The translations under genes were made by a program, and so were the position numbers. This document shows, in pieces, positions 1 to 5,977 of a stretch of DNA of 16,096 nucleotides. The stretch comes from JBJXFK01 sp046155505. Lineage in GTDB: Bacteria > Planctomycetota > Phycisphaerae > UBA1845 > Fen-1342. Location: the NCBI GenBank assembly GCA_046155505.1, contig JBJXFK010000341.1:1-16096 (forward strand), written 5' to 3'. The notes under the pieces are model-generated. The model saw only the letters and a list, made by a program, of their open reading frames with translations. It was not told where the DNA came from and searched no databases. Within the stretch, counting starts at the first letter, position 1, and each line of letters begins with the position of its first letter.

Positions 1-56
1 ATCGGCCTCCGGCCGGTGCGTCCACAATTCGCACCGGCCGGAGGCCGATGCTCCCC
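1..56. repeat. Palindromic dispersed repeat, copy 1 (cut by window edge)
   Basis: Bases 1-20 and 30-49 are perfect 20-bp inverted arms around a 9-nt loop. The right arm continues through GCTCCCC to base 56, so the left arm very probably extends beyond the window. Bases 33-56 are identical over 24 nt to 14592-14615, so this is a member of a dispersed family. The repeat overlaps the apparent start of the flgN-like reading frame. Confidence 0.85.
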
Positions 57-573
57 GGACGCACTTTCCCCCATCGCTGACGACGGCGACGCACTGCTCG
101 CCGGAGCCGTGACGTTGCACGAGCACGCCAAAACGCTGCTCGCGCTCGCCGAGGAGAAACTCACCAGTCTGAAGAAGGCCGACACGGCCACGCTCTCACG
201 TATCGCCGCGGTGGAGGTGCAGACGCTCGAAAAGCTGCTCGCCGAAGAGCGCAAGCAGGGCGCGCTCATCGTGCGCGTCGCGCAAGCGCTGCGAGTGTCG
301 ACCGCCGGCAAGCCGCGCCTGTCGGATGTGGCGGAAAAAATGTCCGAGCCGCTGCGCTCGCAAATCACTGCGAAAATCGCAGGTTTGCGAGCGGTGACCG
401 GCAAATTGCAGCAGATGAACCGCCGCGCCGCAGATGTGGCACGCCATCTGCACTCGCACATTCGGGAAATCTTCTCCGCCGTGGCGAAGATCGGTCAGCA
501 GCAGACGGGTTACGACGGACGCGGACAACACAAACACTCGACGACCCAGCAATGGGTCGATGCGGTGGGGTGA
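16..573 (+). CDS. flgN: FlgN-like flagellar export chaperone (start uncertain)
   Basis: FlgN is the cytosolic chaperone that delivers FlgK and FlgL to the flagellar export gate. The product is up to 185 aa, almost wholly helical from about residue 26, with heptad-like Leu/Ala spacing (LLALAEEKLTSLKK, LEKLLAEERKQGALIVRVAQ) typical of this poorly conserved family, which usually has 140-160 aa. Assignment rests on that pattern plus position: its TGA lies 3 bp before the GTG of flgK, implying translational coupling. The start is unsure. The frame is open to the left window edge, the GTG at 16 lies inside a palindromic repeat, and the first 30 or so residues look unlike FlgN. In-frame GTG at 109 and TTG at 115 follow a GGAG at 103-106 and are alternatives. 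The repeat may have replaced the original 5' end. Confidence 0.62.
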   Translation: MRPQFAPAGGRCSPDALSPIADDGDALLAGAVTLHEHAKTLLALAEEKLTSLKKADTATLSRIAAVEVQTLEKLLAEERKQGALIVRVAQALRVSTAGKPRLSDVAEKMSEPLRSQITAKIAGLRAVTGKLQQMNRRAADVARHLHSHIREIFSAVAKIGQQQTGYDGRGQHKHSTTQQWVDAVG

Positions 574-576
574 ACT

Positions 577-2289
577 GTGGCACTGCTCGGCGCATCATTT
601 CAGATCGGTCGCAGCGCGATGGCGGCCTATCAGGCCGCACTCGCCGTCGCCGGCCAGAATCTGGCCAACGTCGGCAACCCGAACTACACGCGTCAGACCG
701 GTCGGCTCGAAGCCCAGCCCGGCGGCCCGGTGCTCGGCGGCGTCGCTCCCGGCTCGGGCGTGCGACTCACACAGTTGAATCGGCACATCGACGAGGCACT
801 TGAATCTCGGTTGCGTTCGGCGCTGTCGAGCCGCAGTCGATCGGAAGTGCTCTATCAAAGTCTGACGCAGACCGAGGCTCTCTACAACGAACTCACCGAG
901 GGCGATCTCTCGACGCAGCTCAGCGAAATGTTTGGCAAATTCGGCGGCTTGCAGGCCGAGCCGAAGGATTCGACCGCTCGCGATCTAGTCATCTCGTCCG
1001 CTGACGCAGTGATTGCAACGCTCAAGCGGCAACGCAGCGGCTTGCAGCAGCAGGTCATCGACCTGAACACGCAGGCGGGTGACGTAGCGAGCGAAGCGAA
1101 TCGTATTTCTAATGAAATTGCACGGCTGAATGGCCTGATCGTCTCGACAGAGTCCGACGGCGTCAGCATCGCCAGCCCACTGCGCGATCAGCGCGACGCG
1201 CTGCTGCGCGACCTGAGCGAGATCATGGACATTCAGACGCGCGAGCAGGACACCGGCGCGGTGAATGTCTACGTCGGTAGTGAACCGCTGGTGGAGTTCA
1301 ATCGTTCGCGCGGCGTGACGGTGATCAAGACGCTGCAAGACGGCTTGGAAATCGGCGAAGTACGTTTCGCCGACAACGAAGGCACCATCACCGTGCGGCA
1401 GGGCAAGTTGGCGGGGATGCTCGCGGCGCGCGATACGTACGTGCGAGATCAGCTTGAACGGCTCGATACGCTGGCCCGCGGCATGATCTTTGAAGTGAAC
1501 AAGCTGCACGCCGGCGGTGCGGGCCTCGTCGGATATCAGAACATCACGTCGCAATATGACGTGGACGATCCGACGGCGGCGCTCAACTCGACCGCGGCGA
1601 ATCTACCGTTTCCGGTCAAGAACGGCTCGTTCATCGTGCATGTGCGCGACACGGCGACCGGACAGGAAACGACGCGCCAAATCGCGATCGATCTCGACGG
1701 GCTGGGCGGCAATGACACGACGCTTGCGTCGCTGGCGACGGCGCTAGGCGGCGTGCCGGGATTGAATGCGAGCGTGACGGCGGATAATCGGCTGCAACTC
1801 AGCGCCGGCAACGGCCTGCAAGTGCGATTCAGCGAAGATTCGTCGGACGCGCTCGCGGCGCTCGGTGTCGGCGCGTTTTTCACCGGAACAAACGCCGCGA
1901 ACATCGGCATTGTGAGCGAAGTACGAGCCGATCCGCGGCTGATTGCGGCGTCGCTGACCGGGGCCGACAACGACGGCGACATGGCGGGCCGCATCGCCGC
2001 ACTCGCCGAAAGCGGCGCGAGTAGCAGCGTTCTCAGCAATCGCAGCATCACCGAATTTCACACATCGATGATTGGCGACCTGGCCGTTACCGGAGCGGCG
2101 GCACTGACTGAATACGACTCCGCCGACGGCGTGCATCAGGGGCTGTACGCCCAGCGCGAAGCCCTCAGCGGCGTGAGCCTCGACGAAGAGGCGATCAATC
2201 TCTCGAAATTCGAAAAGGCGTTTGAAGGCGCAGCGCGCTACGTAAACGTGTTGAACCAGCTCAGTGATGAACTGCTCAATCTCCTCTAA
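577..2289 (+). CDS. flgK: Flagellar hook-associated protein 1 (FlgK)
   Basis: FlgK forms the first of the two rings joining hook and filament; it is exported and assembled outside the cell. The 570-aa length is normal for the family (about 450-650). The N-terminus has the rod/hook signature AMAAYQAALAVAGQNLANVG followed by NPNYTRQ (residues 15-40). The C-terminus has the FlgK hallmark SGVSLDEEAINLSKFEKAFE (about 529-548) ending in a coiled coil with DELLNLL. Residues 60-220 are helical coiled coil, and the middle carries a variable beta-rich region. The start is GTG, preceded by a GGTGGGG stretch at 564-570 that can serve as a Shine-Dalgarno sequence, only 3 bp after the flgN-like stop. It is followed by a 223-bp repeat-filled gap before flgL, longer than usual for these neighbours. 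Confidence 0.95.
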   Translation: MALLGASFQIGRSAMAAYQAALAVAGQNLANVGNPNYTRQTGRLEAQPGGPVLGGVAPGSGVRLTQLNRHIDEALESRLRSALSSRSRSEVLYQSLTQTEALYNELTEGDLSTQLSEMFGKFGGLQAEPKDSTARDLVISSADAVIATLKRQRSGLQQQVIDLNTQAGDVASEANRISNEIARLNGLIVSTESDGVSIASPLRDQRDALLRDLSEIMDIQTREQDTGAVNVYVGSEPLVEFNRSRGVTVIKTLQDGLEIGEVRFADNEGTITVRQGKLAGMLAARDTYVRDQLERLDTLARGMIFEVNKLHAGGAGLVGYQNITSQYDVDDPTAALNSTAANLPFPVKNGSFIVHVRDTATGQETTRQIAIDLDGLGGNDTTLASLATALGGVPGLNASVTADNRLQLSAGNGLQVRFSEDSSDALAALGVGAFFTGTNAANIGIVSEVRADPRLIAASLTGADNDGDMAGRIAALAESGASSSVLSNRSITEFHTSMIGDLAVTGAAALTEYDSADGVHQGLYAQREALSGVSLDEEAINLSKFEKAFEGAARYVNVLNQLSDELLNLL

Positions 2290-2367
2290 CGAGTGTGGTG
2301 TGAAACGTGGCAAGTTCAAAGTTCGAAGTGGATGAGGGGGTCGCACGCGGGGCGTGGAGCAGATTGT

Positions 2368-2412
2368 CTGCGGGCTGGAAGCCCGCAGTACACCAGAACG
2401 GGCTGGAAGCCC
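2368..2412. repeat. Tandem GGCTGGAAGCCC mini-palindromes
   Basis: Two copies of CGGGCTGGAAGCCC start at 2371 and 2399, 28 bp apart. The first forms a perfect 9-bp stem (2368-2376 with 2380-2388) closed by a GGA triloop; the second has a 5-bp stem with the same loop. A related stem with loop GGA (GGGCTC/GAGCCC) occurs at 4698-4712. There is no downstream T-tract, so an intrinsic terminator is unlikely. Confidence 0.75.
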
Positions 2413-2446
2413 ATAGCACAGCGGATTCGCATTCCGAGCCTTCGCT

Positions 2447-2510
2447 GAGCACTGAACACTGAGCACTGAAAACTGAAAACTAGACACTAGGCACTAGCCA
2501 CTAGGCACTA
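2447..2510. repeat. Heptanucleotide tandem array before flgL
   Basis: Nine imperfect 7-bp units run without interruption from 2447 to 2509: GAGCACT, GAACACT, GAGCACT, GAAAACT twice, AGACACT, AGGCACT, AGCCACT, AGGCACT, then A. Units share a final ACT. The array ends 2 bp before the ATG of flgL, occupying the place where a Shine-Dalgarno sequence would be. Bases 2485-2503 are identical to 10168-10186 just before asnB. The array resembles the heptameric short tandem repeats described in cyanobacteria; homology is not implied. Confidence 0.9.
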
Positions 2511-2512
2511 TC

Positions 2513-4438
2513 ATGGCCGTCTCACCCGTCAACATCGCTCGCGTCAGCTACAACCTGCGTTCAGCCAACCTGCTGCGCACGGTGCAGGGTAGCCAGCTCG
2601 GACTGTTTCGCACGCAGAATCAACTCGCCACCGGGCTGCGTTTTCAGACGCCCAGCGAGGATCCGGTGCGAGCGGCCCGCGCGACGCGGCTCGATGGCAA
2701 GATCGACATCTTGAAAAACGTACAGGGCAACCTCGACACGGCCAATGCGTCGCTCCGCGAAGGCGAGCAGGCGATGCAGGACGCCGTCGATCTCGTGCGC
2801 CAGGCCTACAACGTCGCCAGCGAGGCAGCTAGCGATTCCATCTCGACCGATGAACGCAAAGCGCTCGTCACCGTCATCGATTCGCTGCTCGAACAATCCG
2901 TCGCCGTCGGCAATCGCACGCATCTCGGGCAATATCTGTTCAGTGGCCTCACCAGCGCCGAGCGCCCGTTCGAACTCACCGACGACAGCGTGCGTTTTCA
3001 CGGCGATGACGGTCGCCGCAATGCGATTCTGGACAGCGATCTCTCGCAAGACGCTTTCACCATCAGCGGCCTCGACTTTTTCGGCAGCGGCTCGCAGCGC
3101 GTGGTAGGCAGCGTCGATCTCGATCCGATGGTCGCGCTCGACACGCGCCTGCGCGACCTCGACGGCGCGACCAGCAGCGGAATCGACACGGGCCGCATGT
3201 TGATCAGCGACGGGACTACCTCGATCGAAGTCGATATCAGCGGGGCCGACACGGTCGGCGACGTGATCGACCTGCTCAATGACCAGATGCCGAGCACGCT
3301 CGACGCATCGCTGGGCGGCTCGGGCATTCAGATCAGTTCATCGAGCGTCGGCCCGGTGAATATCACCGTCGCCGACATGGCCGGCGGCACGACTTCGGTG
3401 AAACTCGGCATCAACGCGACCACGCCGCAGCCGTCGATCATCGGCCTTGATTTGAATGCAAAACTCACGCCACGCACGCGAATCGTGCAGCTGCTCGACG
3501 GTTCGGGCATCGACCTGAATGCCGGCATTCGCATTCGCATGGGCTCGGAGACGGCAAACGTCGACTTCACCGGCGTCGAGACGATGGAAGACGTGATCAA
3601 TCGTATCAACGCCACCGATCTCGGCGTACACGCGGAAATCTCGCCCGACGGCACGGCGCTCAACGTGACGAGCCGCGTGTCGGGCGTGGACATGAGCATC
3701 GAAGAGAACGGCGGCACAGTCGCCTCGGCACTCGGCATTCGTACGCTGCACGGGGGCGCAAGACTTGCCGATCTGAACGACGGCGACGGCGTGACCACGG
3801 TCGAAGGCGATGACATTCGCATTGTCACCGCCGACGGTTCGCAGATCGACGTCGACCTCGACGACATCGACGTTACAAACGGCACGCTCGCGGACGTGAT
3901 CGGCCTGCTGAACACCGCAGGCGGCGGACGCATTACCGCGTCACTGAGCAGCAGCGGCGGCGGCGTACTCATCACCGACAACACCGCCGGCGGCGGGACG
4001 CTCCAAATTCAGCGGCTGAATGTCTCGCCGGCGCTCGACTGGCTGGGCCTGGCGGTAAGCCCGACCGGCAATCAGCTCGTCGGGAGCGATGTATACCCCG
4101 TTCGCGTGGACAGCGTGTTCACCGGCATGTTGGAACTGCGCGAAGCGTTGAACCTGGACGATCCGCAGTTGATCACGCGGGCGGGCGAGCGCATCGACCG
4201 CACGTTGCAGCAGATGCAGAAAGTGCAGGGAGAACTTGCCGCCAAGGCGCAAGTGATGCTCCGCCGCACGGACCGCATCGATGACGAATCGACATTCACC
4301 ACGACGCTCTTGAGCGACGTGAAAGACGTGGACCTGACCGAGGCAATCGTGAGATTCCAGCAGATTCAGACGGCTCTGGAAGCGAATTTGTCCACGTCGC
4401 AGCGAATCTTGGGGTTGTCACTGTTCGACTATCTGTGA
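2513..4438 (+). CDS. flgL: Hook-filament junction protein FlgL, enlarged
   Basis: FlgL is the second junction ring between FlgK and the flagellin filament. The N-terminus (residues 11-70, including RSANLLRTVQGSQLGLFRTQ and LATGLRFQTPSEDPVRA) and C-terminus (about 560-641, with TEAIVRFQQIQTALEANLST and a LSLFDYL end) are clear FlgL D0/D1 helices. The protein is 641 aa, about twice the usual 300-320. The extra length is a middle section with three successive related segments at about 210-300, 320-409 and 414-513. Each has an LxDGxG-like lead, a two-strand hairpin, then a helix such as TVGDVIDLLN, TMEDVINRIN or TLADVIGLLN, and ends in a LGI/LGL turn. This pattern matches the flagellin/hook IN module. 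The start ATG has no Shine-Dalgarno sequence; a heptamer array occupies that place. Only these frame features set the start. Confidence 0.94.
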   Translation: MAVSPVNIARVSYNLRSANLLRTVQGSQLGLFRTQNQLATGLRFQTPSEDPVRAARATRLDGKIDILKNVQGNLDTANASLREGEQAMQDAVDLVRQAYNVASEAASDSISTDERKALVTVIDSLLEQSVAVGNRTHLGQYLFSGLTSAERPFELTDDSVRFHGDDGRRNAILDSDLSQDAFTISGLDFFGSGSQRVVGSVDLDPMVALDTRLRDLDGATSSGIDTGRMLISDGTTSIEVDISGADTVGDVIDLLNDQMPSTLDASLGGSGIQISSSSVGPVNITVADMAGGTTSVKLGINATTPQPSIIGLDLNAKLTPRTRIVQLLDGSGIDLNAGIRIRMGSETANVDFTGVETMEDVINRINATDLGVHAEISPDGTALNVTSRVSGVDMSIEENGGTVASALGIRTLHGGARLADLNDGDGVTTVEGDDIRIVTADGSQIDVDLDDIDVTNGTLADVIGLLNTAGGGRITASLSSSGGGVLITDNTAGGGTLQIQRLNVSPALDWLGLAVSPTGNQLVGSDVYPVRVDSVFTGMLELREALNLDDPQLITRAGERIDRTLQQMQKVQGELAAKAQVMLRRTDRIDDESTFTTTLLSDVKDVDLTEAIVRFQQIQTALEANLSTSQRILGLSLFDYL

Positions 4439-4461
4439 TGAATGAACGCGGATGCGAACTG

Positions 4462-4477
4462 TGGCATAGAACGTGCT
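4462..4477 (+). promoter_or_regulatory. Candidate sigma-54 promoter upstream of fliW
   Basis: TGGCATAGAACGTGCT matches the sigma-54 consensus TGGCACRNNNNTTGCW at all but two defined positions, with the invariant GG and GC exactly 10 nt apart. It lies 24 bp after the flgL stop and about 325 bp before fliW. Its 3' half overlaps the outer arm of an inverted repeat. This is a sequence match only; no activator site was identified. Confidence 0.3.
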
Positions 4478-4576
4478 GAGTCGAGGGTTCGGTGTTCAGG
4501 GTTCAGGGTTCAGGAAAGAGAAATGGCGGCCTTCGCATTTTCCTGAACCCTGAACCCTGAACCCCGAACCCAGCAC
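4473..4576. repeat. Large inverted repeat with heptamer arms
   Basis: Bases 4485-4517 and 4539-4571 are 33-bp arms with one mismatch, around a 21-nt loop. The arms consist of GGTTCAG-type 7-bp units (left) and their complement CTGAACC (right). GTGCT at 4473-4477 and AGCAC at 4572-4576 extend the pairing if seven extra bases (4478-4484) bulge, so the arms differ by exactly one 7-bp length. It sits between flgL and fliW and could stop or stabilise the flgL transcript, but no T-tract follows. Confidence 0.9.
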
Positions 4577-4580
4577 GCGG

Positions 4581-4602
4581 CGTCGGGCACAGATGCCCGA
4601 TG
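4581..4602. repeat. Short hairpin in fliW upstream region
   Basis: TCGGGCA (4583-4589) pairs with TGCCCGA (4594-4600) around CAGA, extended by one wobble and one G-C pair. A second perfect 6-bp hairpin, GGGCTC-GGA-GAGCCC, lies at 4698-4712. Apart from these, the 363-bp gap 4439-4801 shows only the large inverted repeat, the possible promoter and the fliW ribosome binding site. Confidence 0.55.
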
Positions 4603-4801
4603 GCGATGGCGGATGGGGAAAGTGAAGAACGTCTGTTCGCGATCGGGCAATGGTCTGGCCGATCGCGTGATCGAAGCGGCGGATGGAGGCCGACGCTGGG
4701 CTCGGAGAGCCCGACGCAGCGCAGCGGAATGGATGCCTCGACCAGGTGGTCGAGCCGCGCGGTGCGAAATCGAACCGGCACAGGCCACGGGAGCAAAGGA
4801 A

Positions 4802-5248
4802 ATGCTCATCGAGACGGTGCGTTTTGGAGTGATCGACATCGACGACGCGCGGATCATCGAATTCCGCGACGGGGTGCTTGGCTTTCCCAAGCACAAGCGA
4901 TTCGCGCTGGTACAGACGAGCACCGATCCGGTTTTCTTCTGGCTGCAGAGCGTGGACGACCCGCAGCTCGCGTTCGTCGTCTGCGATCCGCTGGCGTTCG
5001 TGTCCGACTATCACTGCCCGATCAAGGACGACGATCGCAGCGCCTTGAACATGCGTGACGAACGCGATTGCCAGATGCTCATCATCGTCAACAAAGTCGA
5101 CGGTCAGCTCACCGGCAATCTGCTGGGTCCGCTGGTCATCGGCGCGAGCAGTCTGATCGGTCGGCAGATGGTGCTGTCCGACAAGCGGTACACGACGCGA
5201 CATCGACTGATGGAGTCGCGACCGGCCCCGCTGGCCATGACGGCCTGA
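4802..5248 (+). CDS. fliW: Flagellar assembly factor FliW
   Basis: FliW binds either flagellin or CsrA; when secretion drains flagellin, free FliW sequesters CsrA and relieves repression of flagellin translation. The 148-aa product matches the family's usual 130-160 aa. Diagnostic segments are MLIETVRFGVIDIDDARIIE at the N-terminus, FRDGVLGFPKHKRFAL (about 22-37), FFWLQSVDDPQLAFVV and the C-terminal LTGNLLGPLVIGASSLIGRQ region. The reading frame is open 63 codons further upstream, but that part is Arg/Ala-rich and unlike FliW. The ATG at 4802 matches family N-termini and has a GGGAG 8 nt upstream (4789-4793). It lies upstream of csrA, the classic partner arrangement, but separated by 336 bp containing a possible promoter, so the two may not be strictly co-transcribed. 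Confidence 0.95.
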   Translation: MLIETVRFGVIDIDDARIIEFRDGVLGFPKHKRFALVQTSTDPVFFWLQSVDDPQLAFVVCDPLAFVSDYHCPIKDDDRSALNMRDERDCQMLIIVNKVDGQLTGNLLGPLVIGASSLIGRQMVLSDKRYTTRHRLMESRPAPLAMTA

Positions 5249-5254
5249 CCAAAA

Positions 5255-5317
5255 CCAAGCCCCGCCCGCAAGGAAGGGGACTTGGCGATCAACAAAGCCC
5301 CGACCGTATCGGCGGGG
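5255..5317 (+). other. Hairpin cluster after fliW
   Basis: CCAAG plus CCCC (5255-5263) pairs with GGGG, a bulged A, and CTTGG (5276-5285). A second hairpin uses CCCCG (5298-5302) with CGGGG (5313-5317), and CCG with CGG around TAT inside it. The first begins 7 bp after the fliW stop and could act as a transcript end or processing barrier, but neither has a T-tract. The 5249-5584 gap also holds the csrA promoter candidate and leader. Confidence 0.4.
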
Positions 5318-5420
5318 TCGGCACACTCGCGATTTTCCGGGTTTCCCGCCTTGGCGGCGGGGCTCGCGAAAGAATCGGCGCGTGCCGCACGGATGGACCT
5401 GTTATGAACGCGCAAAGGAA

Positions 5421-5429
5421 TGCTATAAT
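5421..5429 (+). promoter_or_regulatory. Extended -10 promoter candidate for csrA
   Basis: TGCTATAAT contains a perfect TATAAT (5424-5429) preceded by the extended -10 element TGN. In this GC-rich DNA an exact match is uncommon. The -35 region is poor (TTATGA at 5402-5407, 16-bp spacer), as expected for extended -10 promoters. It would give csrA an untranslated leader of about 150 nt. Confidence 0.5.
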
Positions 5430-5584
5430 GCTTGGCGACTCGGTTGGGATTCGTGCGGATGAGCCGGCGTGCGGCGACGCGACTCGGCTTGCCCCCGCCG
5501 CTCCGACGTGCGGTTGCCGCTCGCGTTCCTCTGAACTGGCGAAAAAATCCAAGAGTCTCGGCAACACCCAGGAAGGAGCCGCGG

Positions 5585-5908
5585 ATGTTGGTGCTCTCGA
5601 GGCAGCGCGACGAATCCATCATGATCGGCGACAATGTGCAGATCACGGTGGTCGATATACGTGGGGACAAAGTGCGTCTGGGCATCGTCGCCCCGGGCGA
5701 AATCCCTGTTCACCGCAAGGAAGTGTTCGACGCGATCCAGCGCGAGAATCGCAAAGCAGCGGGTCTCGCAACGGGCGATCTTCCGGAATCCACCAATCCA
5801 CCGCAGGCCGTCGGCGTCGCAGCCGCGCAGGCCTCACTGAATGGCGGGCCGTCTGTGCCCGCGCCGACGCCCGGGCCGCAGGGCAAACGCAAACACGGGT
5901 CGGCGTAG
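5585..5908 (+). CDS. csrA: Translational regulator CsrA with long C-terminal tail
   Basis: CsrA is a dimeric RNA-binding protein that recognises GGA in hairpin loops and controls translation and mRNA stability. The first 60 or so residues are canonical: MLVLSRQRDESIMIGDNVQI at the N-terminus, VRLGIVAPGEIPVHRKEVFD (30-49), with the RNA-contacting Leu4, Arg6 and Arg44. Asn55, a residue important for FliW binding in Bacillus, is also present. The protein is 107 aa; the usual length is 60-75. The extra residues (about 60-107) are low-complexity, rich in Pro, Ala and Gly, end in basic GKRKHGSA, and are probably disordered. The start is fixed by the family N-terminus and by GGAAGGAG at 5571-5578, 6 nt upstream. 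That site itself has two GGA triplets, so autoregulation is possible. The frame is open 51 codons further upstream but that part is not CsrA. Flagellin 1 follows after 69 bp. Confidence 0.96.
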   Translation: MLVLSRQRDESIMIGDNVQITVVDIRGDKVRLGIVAPGEIPVHRKEVFDAIQRENRKAAGLATGDLPESTNPPQAVGVAAAQASLNGGPSVPAPTPGPQGKRKHGSA

Positions 5909-5962
5909 ACCCCGCCACGGTAGGCGAATTCCAGAAAATCTCAGCAGTAGCCAAAACCGTTT

Positions 5963-5970
5963 CACGGAGG
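5963..5970 (+). promoter_or_regulatory. CsrA-type site over flagellin 1 Shine-Dalgarno
   Basis: CACGGAGG matches CANGGANG exactly and contains the flagellin Shine-Dalgarno sequence; a second GGA overlaps at 5969-5971. The ATG at 5978 follows 7 nt later. CCGT (5957-5960) can pair with ACGG (5964-5967). In Bacillus, CsrA represses hag translation by binding at this place, and FliW relieves it. Binding here is inferred from motif, position and the neighbouring fliW and csrA. Confidence 0.6.
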
Positions 5971-5977
5971 ATGGCTT

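Noticed and set aside
1744..2487. 247-codon minus-strand frame over the flgK end and the repeats
   Set aside because: Its N-terminus is a translation of the heptamer array and the rest is antisense flgK.
2447..2510. CRISPR array
   Set aside because: Units are 7 bp with no spacers, and no cas gene is present.
4658..4665. Sigma-28 -10 element GCCGATCG upstream of fliW
   Set aside because: Last two bases differ and no -35 element is found 15 nt upstream.
4613..4801. 63-codon upstream extension of fliW
   Set aside because: Arg/Ala-rich, crosses a hairpin and does not resemble FliW N-termini, which begin at 4802.
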